Of a stretch of DNA of 64,000 bases, positions 36,765-46,518 are shown in pieces. The DNA is from Lachnospiraceae bacterium (GTDB lineage: Bacteria; Bacillota; Clostridia; Lachnospirales; Lachnospiraceae), in contig JAAUZE010000017.1 of assembly GCA_014804755.1 (NCBI GenBank), positions 1 to 64,000 of the forward strand, in the 5' to 3' direction. How positions within the stretch are numbered: the first letter of the stretch is position 1; each line of letters starts with the position of its first letter. Both the position numbers and the translations under genes were made by a program. Under the pieces are notes generated by a model. That model was not told the DNA's origin, did not search any database, and saw nothing but the letters and a program-made list of their open reading frames with translations.

Positions 36765-38309
36765 TCACTCAAATTCCACCGTCCCGGGCGGCTTGCTCGT
36801 CAGATCGTACAGCACCCGGTTGACGCCGCTCACCTCATTGATGATCCGGCTCATGACTGTCTGAAGCACCTCGTACGGAATCTGCGCGCTCTCCGCCGTC
36901 ATAAAGTCGATCGTGTTGACCGCGCGGAGCGCCACCGCATAATCATACGTCCGCTCGTCGCCCATCACGCCGACGGAACGCATATTCGTGAGCGCCGCAA
37001 AATACTGCCCCATATCCTTGCTTAAGCCCGCTTTGTCAATCTCCTCTCGATAGATCGCATCCGCGTCCTGCACAATGCGAACCTTCTCCGCCGTCACCTC
37101 GCCGATGATGCGGATGCCAAGTCCCGGTCCCGGGAACGGCTGGCGGAACACCAAATGCTCGGGAATGCCGAGCTCAAGCCCCGCCTTTCGCACCTCATCC
37201 TTAAATAAGTCACGTAACGGCTCGATGATCTCCTTGAAATCCACATAATCCGGCAGTCCGCCGACATTATGATGCGACTTGATGACCGCCGACTCTCCGC
37301 CGAGTCCACTCTCCACCACATCGGGATAGATCGTCCCCTGCACCAAAAAATCAACCGCGCCGATCTTCTTTGCTTCTTCCTCAAAAACGCGGATAAATTC
37401 CTCTCCGATGATCTTCCGCTTCTGCTCCGGCTCGGTCACGCCCGCCAGTTTTCCATAAAAACGCTCCTGCGCATTCACGCGGATGAAATTCAGCTTATAG
37501 CTGCCTCCCGGTCCGAATACAGCCTCCACCTCGTCCCCTTCGTTTTTTCTTAAAAGACCATGATCCACAAACACGCAGGTGAGCTGTTCACCGACCGCCT
37601 TTGAAAGCAGCACGGCCGCCACGGAAGAATCCACACCGCCGGAAAGCGCGCAAAGCACCTTGCCGTTTCCGACACGCTCCCGAATCCGCCCGATCGTCTC
37701 CTCGACGAACGAATCCATATGCCAGTCGCCGGAACAGCCGCACACATCATACACATAGTTGTGAAGCATCTTTTTTCCTTCCTGTGTATGAAGCACCTCA
37801 GGATGGAACTGAATCGCGTAAAGCTTGTCCTCTACGCGCTGCGCCGCCGCCACCGGACAATCCGCAGTCGTCGCCACGATCTGGAATCCCGGTGCAGCCT
37901 GTGAGATATAATCAAAATGACTCATCCAGCAGATCGTATCTTTCGCCACATTTGTAAAAAGAGGAGACGTCGTATCGACATGCACCATTGTCTTTCCGTA
38001 TTCACGCACCGCCGCACGCTCCACCCTGCCGCCAAGAATCAGCTGCATCAGCTGCGCGCCGTAGCACAAGCCGAGTACCGGAATGCCAAGCGAAAACAGC
38101 TCCTTACTGTACGTCGGCGCCCCCTCCTCATAACAGCTATTCGGTCCGCCGGTCAAAATGATGCCCTTCGGCTTCATCGCTTTGATTTTTTCTATGTCGG
38201 TCTTGTAGGAATAAATCTCACAATATACATTACATTCCCTGACGCGCCGCGCCACAAGCTGGTTATACTGCCCGCCGAAATCGATCACGATCACGGTTTC
38301 TCTTTCCAT
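36765..38309 (-). CDS. guaA: GMP synthase (glutamine-hydrolysing)
   Basis: 514 residues, the full family length. Residues 1-190 are the class I glutaminase domain with nucleophile motif GLCYGAQL and a later FHPEV histidine. Residues 200-390 are the PP-loop domain ([12 protein letters not shown]), and the end is the dimerisation domain ([20 protein letters not shown]). It converts XMP to GMP with glutamine and ATP. GGGGAGG lies before the ATG, and a consensus promoter lies upstream. GC-rich, core-genome-like. Confidence 0.95.
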   Translation of the reverse strand: MERETVIVIDFGGQYNQLVARRVRECNVYCEIYSYKTDIEKIKAMKPKGIILTGGPNSCYEEGAPTYSKELFSLGIPVLGLCYGAQLMQLILGGRVERAAVREYGKTMVHVDTTSPLFTNVAKDTICWMSHFDYISQAAPGFQIVATTADCPVAAAQRVEDKLYAIQFHPEVLHTQEGKKMLHNYVYDVCGCSGDWHMDSFVEETIGRIRERVGNGKVLCALSGGVDSSVAAVLLSKAVGEQLTCVFVDHGLLRKNEGDEVEAVFGPGGSYKLNFIRVNAQERFYGKLAGVTEPEQKRKIIGEEFIRVFEEEAKKIGAVDFLVQGTIYPDVVESGLGGESAVIKSHHNVGGLPDYVDFKEIIEPLRDLFKDEVRKAGLELGIPEHLVFRQPFPGPGLGIRIIGEVTAEKVRIVQDADAIYREEIDKAGLSKDMGQYFAALTNMRSVGVMGDERTYDYAVALRAVNTIDFMTAESAQIPYEVLQTVMSRIINEVSGVNRVLYDLTSKPPGTVEFE

Positions 38310-38383
38310 GCCTCTACGTCCTCCCCTTGGTATTTTCTAATAAACATTGATCAAATCAGTGTTCCCATAACCTGCTACGCCCT

Positions 38384-38413
38384 ATTATACGTTAGCCCCG
38401 AAACACTTGTCAA
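38384..38413 (-). promoter_or_regulatory. Consensus sigma-A promoter of guaA
   Basis: On the minus strand TTGACA (38413-38408) and TATAAT (38389-38384) are 18 bases apart. The leader to the ATG at 38309 is about 65 bases, too short for a purine riboswitch with its expression platform. Confidence 0.75.
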
Positions 38414-38505
38414 AGAATTTCCCCCGTGACATGGAATTCTCTCCATTTTCGGGCACTTTTCTAAGATCGACGCTGATTTCATCTGTATTTAAACCTGTCA
38501 GAACC

Positions 38506-39969
38506 TCATCCCTCTTTTTTCTTCTTCGGAAGCATATCCCTCCACGCCGCCGGATGAAATAAGAGCAGCAGCGGGAACAGCTCCAGTCTTCCCGCAAGCA
38601 TATCAAACATCATGACAATCTTGGAAAGCGGTGAGAAAAATCCGAAATTCTGCGTCGGTCCGACCATTTCTAATCCCGGTCCGATATTGTTGATCGTCGC
38701 GGCGACCGCAGTAAAGTTCGTCAACATATCCCGACCTTCAAACGAAACGATCAGCATGGATGTCGCAAACAAAAGCACAAACGTGATAAAATACACATTC
38801 GTCGCGCGCACGACCTCATGCTCCACGGGTTTGTCCTCAAATTTAATCTTGCGGATACTCTTCGGATGAATATAGGAATGAATTTCCTTCGTCACCGTCT
38901 TGAACAAAATAACAAAACGCGACACCTTAATGCCGCCGCCCGTACTGCCCGCACACGCGCCGACAAACATTAAGAACACGAGCACGGTCTTGCAGGTCTG
39001 CGACCATGTATCAAAATCGACCGTCGAGTATCCCGTCGTCGTAATGATGGATGCCACCTGAAACGATGCGTGCCGCAGGGAATCAAACACATGTCCCGTC
39101 GTCTGCACGAGGCTTGCAAAAATCAACCCCACAGACGCTAAGATGATCAGAAAATAATAGCGCACCTCCTCCATGCGAAGCGCTTTTTTCAGCCGCCCAA
39201 ACAGGATGAGGTAATACGCGTTAAAGTTCACGCCGAACAGGATCATAAAGATCGTGATGACCCACTGATTGTATGCGGAATAGCCGGCAATACTGTCGTT
39301 TTTTATGCCGAAACCGCCGGTCCCGGCCGTGCCGAAGCTCAATGTGACCGCGTCAAACAGCGGCATCCTGCCCACGATCAGCAGCAGGATCTCCACCACA
39401 GTCATACCAAAATAGATCAGATACAGAATCCGCGCGGTATAACGCACTTTCGGCACAAGCTTTCCGACGGAAGGCCCCGGGCTTTCCGCACGCATGAGGT
39501 TCATATTGGAGCCGCCGCTCATGGGCACGACCGCGAGTAAAAAAACAAGCACGCCCATGCCGCCGATCCAATGAGTAAAGCTGCGCCAGAACAGCGAGGT
39601 ATACGACAGCGCTTCCACGTTGCTCAGGATACTTGCGCCGGTCGTCGTAAAGCCGGAAATCGTCTCAAAAAGCGCATCCGTAAAGCTTGGGATCTCCCCC
39701 GTCAGCCAAAACGGAATGCACCCGCAAAGACTTAGGACAATCCAGCTTAACGCCGTTGTCACACAGCCCTCTTTTAAGTAAAACACCGTATTTAACGGTT
39801 TTTTCCATGTGGCAGATACGCCGATGAGCAGGCTCACACCTGCCACTACCAGATAATAAATTCCTTCTTTCTCCCCGTAAAGGAGTGAGACAAGGCAGGG
39901 CAGCAGCATGAGAAGCGCTTCTATTTTAAGTACACATCCAAGAATATATCGAATAATCGAACCGTTCAT
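38506..39969 (-). CDS. trkH: Trk/Ktr potassium uptake channel subunit TrkH
   Basis: 487 residues with about ten membrane segments. Selectivity-filter-like glycines are visible in repeated P-loops (SGFTTTGASIL, GTAGTGGFGIKND, ITTTGYSTVDF, INNIGPGLEM), as in TrkH/KtrB channels. It forms the membrane pore for potassium uptake gated by the TrkA protein encoded 15 bp upstream. Full length, and shares a GC-rich composition with guaA and trkA. Confidence 0.92.
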   Translation of the reverse strand: MNGSIIRYILGCVLKIEALLMLLPCLVSLLYGEKEGIYYLVVAGVSLLIGVSATWKKPLNTVFYLKEGCVTTALSWIVLSLCGCIPFWLTGEIPSFTDALFETISGFTTTGASILSNVEALSYTSLFWRSFTHWIGGMGVLVFLLAVVPMSGGSNMNLMRAESPGPSVGKLVPKVRYTARILYLIYFGMTVVEILLLIVGRMPLFDAVTLSFGTAGTGGFGIKNDSIAGYSAYNQWVITIFMILFGVNFNAYYLILFGRLKKALRMEEVRYYFLIILASVGLIFASLVQTTGHVFDSLRHASFQVASIITTTGYSTVDFDTWSQTCKTVLVFLMFVGACAGSTGGGIKVSRFVILFKTVTKEIHSYIHPKSIRKIKFEDKPVEHEVVRATNVYFITFVLLFATSMLIVSFEGRDMLTNFTAVAATINNIGPGLEMVGPTQNFGFFSPLSKIVMMFDMLAGRLELFPLLLLFHPAAWRDMLPKKKKEG

Positions 39970-39984
39970 GATATCCTTCGCCCC

Positions 39985-41367
39985 CTATTTGAGAATGTCC
40001 CGGATACCGTGAAAACCGGTATGTGTTGTTACGATCATGACCGTATCGCCCGCCTTAATGCAATCTTGTCCGCCCGGTATGATGATCGTGCCGTTTCGAT
40101 TGATAAAAGAGATCAGAAGATTCTTTTTTAACGAAAGCTCCATCAGCGGGATGTCCGTCACCTCGGACGCTTTTTCCACACGGAATTCGATCGCCTCCAC
40201 GCGGTGGTCGAACATGTGATAAAGCGTTTCAATATTGCTGTTCATGGAATCTTTTTTTGCACGGACATACGCGATGATTGCCTCCGACGTGATATATCTC
40301 GGATAAATCACGCTGCCCAGATCCAGACTGTTAATGACGTTCTTAAACTGGATGCGGTTGATCTTGGTAATGACCTTCGCGTCGGAAACCTGCCTTGCGT
40401 GCAGGGTGAGCATGATATTTTCCTCATCAATACCGGTGAGCGGAATAAAAGACTGCACTGTTTGTATGCCTTCCTCCCGCAGCAGCTCCTCGTCCGTGCC
40501 GTCGCCGTTGATGATGATCGCCTTCGGAAGAAGCACGCTCAATTCCTCGCAGCGTTCCTGACTTCTCTCGATGATCTTTACGGAAATGCCCATGTGCAAA
40601 AGCTGCTGTGCAAGATAATAAGCCGCCTTTCCGCCGCCGATGATCATCGTGTCCTTGACCTGCTTTGTTTTTACGCCGATGCTGAGCAAAAAGGATTTCA
40701 CATATTTTCTGGACGCCACGACAGAGATCACATCGCCGTGATAGAGCTTGGTATTACCTGACGGGATATACACGTCGCCGTCGCGCTCCACGGCGCAGAT
40801 CAGCGCTTTGGACCCAATATTTTTCCCGATGGAAGCGATCGTCACACCGTCAAGCACGTTTCCGTCGGGAATCTTAAATTTGATCAGTTCCGCCTGTCCG
40901 TGCGCAAAGGAGTTGACCTCCAGCGCGGTCGGCAGGTAGAGAATGCGCGCCGCTTCTTTTGCCGCCTCCAGTTCGGGGTTGATGATCATGGCAAGCCCAA
41001 GTTTTTCCCTGAGGTAGCCGACCTCCTTACTGTAATCCGGTGTGCGGACTCTTGCGATGGCGGCGCAGTCACCAACACGCTTTGCCACAGTACAGCAGAG
41101 CAGATTCAATTCGTCCGAATCCGTAACGGCAATGATCAAGTCGCTGTCCTCGATCCCCGCCTCCATCTGTGTGCTGTAGCTTGCGCCGTTTCCGACAATC
41201 CCCATGACGTCATAGAGATTTGTGATCTCCTGTATCTTTACCGCGCTTTTGTCGATGACGGTAATATCATGGCCTTCCTTCACCAATTGCTCGATCAGGG
41301 TTGCGCCGACCTTGCCACAGCCGACGATCATAATACGCAGCCCGTCCGTATCCTTTGAAATACGCAT
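39985..41367 (-). CDS. trkA: Trk potassium transport NAD-binding protein TrkA
   Basis: 460 residues with two tandem RCK (TrkA-N plus TrkA-C) units. Rossmann motifs are IMIVGCGKVGATL near residue 12 and IIGGGKAAYYLAQQL near 235. Full-length double TrkA gates TrkH by binding nucleotides. GGAGG precedes the ATG. It is first in the trkA-trkH operon and lies directly after the 3' fragment of spoIIID. Confidence 0.93.
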   Translation of the reverse strand: MRISKDTDGLRIMIVGCGKVGATLIEQLVKEGHDITVIDKSAVKIQEITNLYDVMGIVGNGASYSTQMEAGIEDSDLIIAVTDSDELNLLCCTVAKRVGDCAAIARVRTPDYSKEVGYLREKLGLAMIINPELEAAKEAARILYLPTALEVNSFAHGQAELIKFKIPDGNVLDGVTIASIGKNIGSKALICAVERDGDVYIPSGNTKLYHGDVISVVASRKYVKSFLLSIGVKTKQVKDTMIIGGGKAAYYLAQQLLHMGISVKIIERSQERCEELSVLLPKAIIINGDGTDEELLREEGIQTVQSFIPLTGIDEENIMLTLHARQVSDAKVITKINRIQFKNVINSLDLGSVIYPRYITSEAIIAYVRAKKDSMNSNIETLYHMFDHRVEAIEFRVEKASEVTDIPLMELSLKKNLLISFINRNGTIIIPGGQDCIKAGDTVMIVTTHTGFHGIRDILK

Positions 41368-41437
41368 AGTATATTCCTCCGAAGCTTCTTCCGCACATGA
41401 CAGCGGGAGATATTCTCCCTATACTATACTCTTATTT

Positions 41438-41605
41438 TCATAAAATTGCAGTAACTTTTTTTGATGCTTTTTTCTCCCTGAGATATTTATCTTTTGTGGC
41501 AAGTCCTCCCCTGATATGCCGCTCCAATTTGTTCACATCAAGCACCTTCCTGACTTCGGACGCGAGCTGCGGATGCACCTGCGGTAGGCGCTCTGTTAAG
41601 TCCTT
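41438..41605 (-). CDS. spoIIID: SpoIIID, 3' part of split gene (codons 39-93)
   Basis: The frame reads KDLTERLPQVHPQLASEVRK, then VLDVNKLERHIRGGLATKDKY, the conserved C-terminal half of the sporulation regulator SpoIIID, including its basic DNA-binding tail. Upstream of residue 39 the frame reaches only MTTIH, which belongs to the inserted element. The matching N-terminal half lies 11.7 kb away at 53326-53439. Joined at the shared TACATA core, the two parts give 93 codons, the length of B. subtilis SpoIIID. In this state the fragment has no ribosome site of its own and is presumably silent. Confidence 0.88.
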   Translation of the reverse strand, partial: KDLTERLPQVHPQLASEVRKVLDVNKLERHIRGGLATKDKYLREKKASKKVTAIL

Positions 41606-41616
41606 ATGTATGGTTG
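41605..41616. other. Left attachment site of the spoIIID intervening element
   Basis: TATGTATGGTTG here matches TATGTACGGTTG at 53325-53336 in 11 of 12 positions, with TGTTA and TC blocks also shared on the left flank. The common TATGTA is the likely crossover core, lying in codons 37-39 of spoIIID. Confidence 0.8.
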
Positions 41617-41632
41617 TCATTATTTAGAGCGG

Positions 41633-43192
41633 TTAAATTATAGAAACGTCTGTGCCGGCAGTGTCGTTATCGTTCATGAACGCGGCTTCCTCCAAGCCCA
41701 GGTCACCGAACAACCGAAGAAAAATTTCAACGTTCCCCTCCTTGTCCACATCAATCTTCTGAATGATGCGTTTGAGCTGGGTGTTGGTCATCTCACGAAC
41801 ATCCGTAATGTCTTCTATTTCCTTAAATGTTTGATTCAAAACGCTTTCCAGCTGCTCCCCTTTCGTCAGATGATACGATACCATGTTCAATTCGTTTTCC
41901 AAACGCTCGATTTCTTTTCTGGAACCGCCGATTCTTTCATTCAGTTCCTGTCTGGAAATCAGATCGTCGGTATACATATCCATATATTTCTGTCTGGCTT
42001 TTGTCAGCTTGTTCAACTGGCTTTTCAGTTCTTTTTCATATTCCAGATTTTCGTCCTTTGCCTTATAGGCGCGCTGAAATTCTCCCACTACATACTGAAC
42101 CACCTTTTTCTTTTGACTGAGGATATGGTTAAAATACTCCTGTAACACATCCATCAACTCGTTCTCATCAACCGTGATCGCATTCGGGCAGCTGTCAGCT
42201 CCTTTTCCATTATGTCCGGAGCATACCCAGCGAACATACGTATTTTTGTAAGTGCGAACAGTACGCCGGAAAGACCAGCCGCATTCCTTGCAGCGAATTA
42301 ATGTGGAAAAAAGATATTGATTGCTCTGTCGTTCCCTGTTCATGTGAAAGGATGCATGTCTGCCATGCAGAATCTTCTGTGCTTTCTCAAAATCTGCCGG
42401 CTCCACAAGTTTTAAATCAGGTCGTTCTACGACCATCCATTCTGTTTCGTCCTTGTCTTTCCGCTTTCCGGTAAGGAAATCTTCTACCTCCTGTTTGCCA
42501 TTGATGATCTTTCCGGTATAAAGTTCGTTGGTCAAAATCCGGCAGACGGCATTCTGGCTCCAGTTACAGTTCCGCTTGGTTTTTAACCCTCTTTCGTTTA
42601 GCATACTCGCAATCTTGGCCGCACCATAGCCCTCCTGCAGATACCACTTGTAAATCCGTTTGACTACTTCCGCTTCCTGCTTATTGATTTCCAGATTAAA
42701 ATAATCGCCTATGGTTTTGTCATAACCATAGACAAGGTTCGGAACACGCCCTTTTTCCGCATTCATCTTTTTGCCGAATTTCACACGCTTGGAAGTGTTG
42801 GCGCTCTCTTCCTGTGCCAAGGCGCCGAAAATGGTTAGGACAAATTCACTGTTGCCCATGCTGGTCATGTTAGCGGTGAGAAATTGCGTTTCGATGCCGA
42901 GCGCTTTCAATTTGCGGATATTCTGAAGCAGATCCACTGTATTTCTGGCGAAACGGGAAATGTCCTTCACCACTACCATGTCGAACAGACCATGTTCGGC
43001 GTCGGACATCATACGGAGAAATTCTTTGCGGTTTTTGATCTTGGTACCGGAGATGCCTTCATCCGCATAAAGACGGACAAGGGTGTCCCCTGTACGTTTC
43101 GTGTATTCAGAGAAGAATGTTTTTTGAGCCTCCAGGCTGTTTAATTGATCTTCTTTATCGGTGGAAACGCGGCAGTAGGCGGCGATGTTCAT
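41633..43192 (-). CDS. Large serine recombinase (resolvase/SpoIVCA-like)
   Basis: 519 residues. The N-terminal catalytic domain has YCRVSTDKEDQLNSLEAQ with the nucleophile Ser10 and VVVKDISRFARN. A recombinase domain follows (YKWYLQEGYGAAKIASMLN), then a zinc ribbon (CKECGWSFRR...CSGHNGKGADSC) and a C-terminal coiled coil (residues 370-450). This is the layout of SpoIVCA, TnpX and phage integrases of the serine class. It is expected to excise the element and rejoin spoIIID. AGAGAGG precedes the ATG. A weak sigma-E-like ATA-N18-CATAATTA is visible upstream; real regulation is unknown. Confidence 0.93.
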   Translation of the reverse strand: MNIAAYCRVSTDKEDQLNSLEAQKTFFSEYTKRTGDTLVRLYADEGISGTKIKNRKEFLRMMSDAEHGLFDMVVVKDISRFARNTVDLLQNIRKLKALGIETQFLTANMTSMGNSEFVLTIFGALAQEESANTSKRVKFGKKMNAEKGRVPNLVYGYDKTIGDYFNLEINKQEAEVVKRIYKWYLQEGYGAAKIASMLNERGLKTKRNCNWSQNAVCRILTNELYTGKIINGKQEVEDFLTGKRKDKDETEWMVVERPDLKLVEPADFEKAQKILHGRHASFHMNRERQSNQYLFSTLIRCKECGWSFRRTVRTYKNTYVRWVCSGHNGKGADSCPNAITVDENELMDVLQEYFNHILSQKKKVVQYVVGEFQRAYKAKDENLEYEKELKSQLNKLTKARQKYMDMYTDDLISRQELNERIGGSRKEIERLENELNMVSYHLTKGEQLESVLNQTFKEIEDITDVREMTNTQLKRIIQKIDVDKEGNVEIFLRLFGDLGLEEAAFMNDNDTAGTDVSII

Positions 43193-43270
43193 GGGATACC
43201 TCTCTGTTAATTATGTTTTGTAATTAATCTTTTTATAAAAGAAAATCTCCTTTCACAAATTCTTGTCTTC

Positions 43271-45808
43271 TCACAACTTACTTTCATGTTTTGGTTCTTC
43301 CACGTAATCATTCAAAAAATCTTGCGCATCTAACTTATGAAGTTTTAGACATTCATGAATAATTCTTTCTTCTAAATTTTTTAAATCAAAATCTTTAAAT
43401 TCTTTAAAAAAATTCACGATAGTGCCCTTCAGTCTTTTTAAACCATTCTTTCTTAAGATTTTAACATCATGAGTGAAATCAGCATCATAGGCGATATTTA
43501 ATGTTGGTATAACCATAATTCTTAAAACTGCAGCATCTGAATACTCATTAACAAACCAGCCACAATGATTATTCATTTGCCCCACCTCAGATTTATGAAT
43601 ATTTTTTCGCCCTTGGGATACTTCACTTTTGCATTCGATCATAATATAATGATTATTTCCAGTCCCCCATAAATTATCTGGTCCCTTTTTTATTGTCTTA
43701 TCCGGACGTTGACTTGCAAACCCCAATGCCTCTCCTAAATTATTCATTGCAAGTTCAAATTTATCCGCTTCAACACCAAAAGCAAGGCATTCACAGATAC
43801 GATCCACTTCCATCATCATGTCACTGTATGTATCAAACCTTCCAATCCACTTAATGACATTTTGTATACGATTCAAGTTAATATTATCCAACCTCTTATA
43901 TACTATTCCCTCTTTAGGCTTTAAAAGCTCATAATTATTTTCAAATGCGCTTTTTTGGAGACGTAGCGATTCGCGTTTGCTAAGATGGTATTGAAAATGT
44001 GCCATAATCTGTAAATACCATCCTTTCTCACTCTCGTCATCATGTATACAGTCTATTATTTGTTGGATTGTATGTACTGCTTCATCATATTTTCTTTGAG
44101 CATATTGCATTTCTGCCTGTTGTTCTAATGAGAGAATTCTAAGTTCGTTTTCTCTCGTTTCTTTCACTATCTCTATGCTGTTCATCTCACTTTCATAATA
44201 ATCTTTCCAACCAGCGTCACGTTTTAAACACTGATTTATTAATTCCACTAAATTAGCAAGATTCACCGACCCTCCATCCTCCTTGGCCCACTCAGAAACT
44301 TGAAGGCCAATACTAATTTGTTTTTGCGTCTGTTGCGAAAACAATTCACGAGTTGCACCACTTCTTATAAAGCTAACCAATTCAGGCCCTACTAAAATAA
44401 TACAACTATAATCTTTCTCACTACGTACACTTCTTCCCAACCCTTGTTCAATTTTTTGCGCTATTTTTTGCTGAATCAAGCGACAATTTCTTCTTGCGCG
44501 TTCCTCATATTTGTCCCTCATATTAATAAAAAATGGTAATGAATCTATTATCAAAATTCGACACGCATTATCAGGTAAGTCTATCCCATCATATCGATTT
44601 GTCAAAACTTTAACTTTGCCATCATCTATAAATCCTTGTTGTAAATCATATATTTCACGCGAAATTGAACTATTATCCAATAAATGACATCCAAAACTTC
44701 TATAATCCTCTTGTTTTTTCCAAGTTGGTGTTAATGCTACAACTCCGAATTTGTATTTCCGCTTACAAAAATACTCTAATATTGCATCTCTCGTAAATTC
44801 CGGAGCAATGAGAGAGGGAATAAGTATCATCTTTTCCCCAGACCATTTTAAATCCTCATTTACAATAGGGTCTTTTATTGCTTTTATGCTAATTCCTAAA
44901 GCTTTAACAAAAAAACTATCATCTTGAGTAGTTGCGGACATCAAGACTCTATGGTTGGCATTTGAAAAACTTCCGAACATATTTATAGGAGCAACAACAG
45001 GCATAATCTGTATTTCACCGCCGTTAATAAATGCTTGACAATTTTCCAAATGATTTTTTATTAATGGCCATACAAATGTTATACTTTCTTTTCCTTCATT
45101 TTGCGCAAGCAATTCCAAAACTTGAGATTTTTTTTCAATCCAAGCCCAATAAGGTATTTCCAAAATACTTTCATAATCATCATTGTTTTTTATATCCCAT
45201 AAAGTGCCTTCCCCTTGTTCTGATAAATCATCTTCAAACAACTCTAATATTGCCTTATAAAGCTCTTCTTCCTTATTACGTTTTATACTTATCACAAAAG
45301 CGTCACGAATAGCATCAAGGCATGCATGAGCATCATCCAATACAATCGCACCAATATTCTCTGAGCGGTTTCCTGTCCCAAATATTGTTCTACCATTAAA
45401 GATTTTTTGTACATGCGTTATCAAAATTCTATTTTGATTCTGAAATTCATTGGGTAGGTCATTATTTTCTCCAATCGTACAAATTGGAATTCCAAACTTA
45501 GTAGCTTCTTTACGCACTTGATCAACTAAATATTTGTTAGGGCAGACATATACACATGGTCCCATACCTTTATTCATTTTTGTCATTAAAATTAGTAGAC
45601 CAATTAATGTCTTGCCTTCACCTGTATGAAGCTTAATAATTACATCTTTTACATCCTCTTTTTCTTCATACCATTTCTTTAGAACCATTTCCTGCGATCC
45701 TCGTAATGGTCCAGCTGAACTAGTCCTATCCAAGCTATTATATATCTCAATAGGATTTTCTCTTTTTTGTATTTTCGTTTCTTTAATTTTTTTTCTAAAA
45801 TCAATCAT
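43271..45808 (-). CDS. DinG/XPD-like helicase with C-terminal PD-(D/E)xK nuclease domain
   Basis: 845 residues from the ATG at 45808. Walker A is IKLHTGEGKTLIGLL near residue 70, the Walker B box is VLDDAHACLD, and motif VI is QGLGRSVRSEKDY. Near 720-745, GPDNLWGTGNNHYIMIECKSEV gives the D and E-x-K residues of a restriction-endonuclease fold. No iron-sulfur cysteines. It lies 11 bp after rloB in a three-gene operon, suggesting a helicase-nuclease partner of the RloA/RloB pair. I do not know this exact trio as a named system. Confidence 0.75.
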   Translation of the reverse strand: MIDFRKKIKETKIQKRENPIEIYNSLDRTSSAGPLRGSQEMVLKKWYEEKEDVKDVIIKLHTGEGKTLIGLLILMTKMNKGMGPCVYVCPNKYLVDQVRKEATKFGIPICTIGENNDLPNEFQNQNRILITHVQKIFNGRTIFGTGNRSENIGAIVLDDAHACLDAIRDAFVISIKRNKEEELYKAILELFEDDLSEQGEGTLWDIKNNDDYESILEIPYWAWIEKKSQVLELLAQNEGKESITFVWPLIKNHLENCQAFINGGEIQIMPVVAPINMFGSFSNANHRVLMSATTQDDSFFVKALGISIKAIKDPIVNEDLKWSGEKMILIPSLIAPEFTRDAILEYFCKRKYKFGVVALTPTWKKQEDYRSFGCHLLDNSSISREIYDLQQGFIDDGKVKVLTNRYDGIDLPDNACRILIIDSLPFFINMRDKYEERARRNCRLIQQKIAQKIEQGLGRSVRSEKDYSCIILVGPELVSFIRSGATRELFSQQTQKQISIGLQVSEWAKEDGGSVNLANLVELINQCLKRDAGWKDYYESEMNSIEIVKETRENELRILSLEQQAEMQYAQRKYDEAVHTIQQIIDCIHDDESEKGWYLQIMAHFQYHLSKRESLRLQKSAFENNYELLKPKEGIVYKRLDNINLNRIQNVIKWIGRFDTYSDMMMEVDRICECLAFGVEADKFELAMNNLGEALGFASQRPDKTIKKGPDNLWGTGNNHYIMIECKSEVSQGRKNIHKSEVGQMNNHCGWFVNEYSDAAVLRIMVIPTLNIAYDADFTHDVKILRKNGLKRLKGTIVNFFKEFKDFDLKNLEERIIHECLKLHKLDAQDFLNDYVEEPKHESKL

Positions 45809-45819
45809 TCTCCCGTACC

Positions 45820-46518
45820 TCACATAATTTTATTTTTATAGTTTTCCGGCAAATACTTCGCCAATTCCTCCACCAACTCGTACACCTTCGTCCCCGGCGC
45901 AATATCCGTCGGTGTCTTACCTTCCCCATCTTTTATAATCCGCTTCGCATACCGTATCGCCAGCTTCGGATTACCTCTCTCCATCAGAATATGAAATATA
46001 TCCTTCATATTCTTCTGGTATTTTCCAATCCCCAATTCCTTAAACTTATCATTGAGAAATTTAATGTACTCTGTCCTATGGTTATTCGAAGTATAATATG
46101 CAAAGTGCAATATAAACCAAAACTCAATACATTCATTACTCCATGCCGCATGATACTGCAATTTCGGATTTTCTATGTTCAGCTTGTCCACCCGCTCTAC
46201 CACACCGTTAAAATCTTTTGACGGGAAACTATCCTTATCATACACGCACCAAATCTGCCCTCGGTCAATCCCATTCTTACGGACATATCGTTCTGCCATA
46301 CCAATTACCCGCATCGTCTCTGCAGCACAAGGCTCAATTTCAATCAAGACCATATCCTTATAAATCGGATTATCCTCTATCAGTTGTTTAATGCCCTCAA
46401 AATAAAGCGGCTCCGTTTGCTCTCCTTCGCAAAAGATATAATAACGGTATTCTTTTTGTTCCAGATATTCCTTACGTCTCTGTCTCCTCCACTGTGTAGT
46501 GCCGACTTTCTTAGGCAT
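45820..46518 (-). CDS. RloB-like protein (AbiLii type, TOPRIM-like)
   Basis: 232 residues from the ATG at 46518, which overlaps the rloA end by 8 bases; GGAG is correctly spaced. The N-terminal RRQRRKEYLEQKEYRYYIFCEGEQTEPLYFEGI is the RloB signature, with the acidic E in FCEGEQTE and a later VYDKDSF resembling TOPRIM-type metal residues. RloB proteins act with RloA-type ATPases as abortive infection effectors (AbiL). Central gene of the operon. Confidence 0.85.
   Translation of the reverse strand: MPKKVGTTQWRRQRRKEYLEQKEYRYYIFCEGEQTEPLYFEGIKQLIEDNPIYKDMVLIEIEPCAAETMRVIGMAERYVRKNGIDRGQIWCVYDKDSFPSKDFNGVVERVDKLNIENPKLQYHAAWSNECIEFWFILHFAYYTSNNHRTEYIKFLNDKFKELGIGKYQKNMKDIFHILMERGNPKLAIRYAKRIIKDGEGKTPTDIAPGTKVYELVEELAKYLPENYKNKIM

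Noticed and set aside
37601-37957. Plus-strand frames opposite guaA
   Set aside because: High GC in guaA keeps antisense frames open; the sense gene is full length and unambiguous.
38310-38505. Purine riboswitch in the guaA leader
   Set aside because: A consensus promoter places the transcript start about 65 bases from the ATG, leaving too little room, and no conserved aptamer core is visible.
41438-41620. Independent 60-residue small protein starting MTTIH
   Set aside because: The sequence from residue 6 on is the conserved SpoIIID C-terminus, there is no ribosome site, and the first five codons belong to the inserted element.
43193-43270. Sigma-E promoter for the recombinase gene
   Set aside because: ATA-N18-CATAATTA matches the consensus only partly, so it is mentioned as weak and not annotated.
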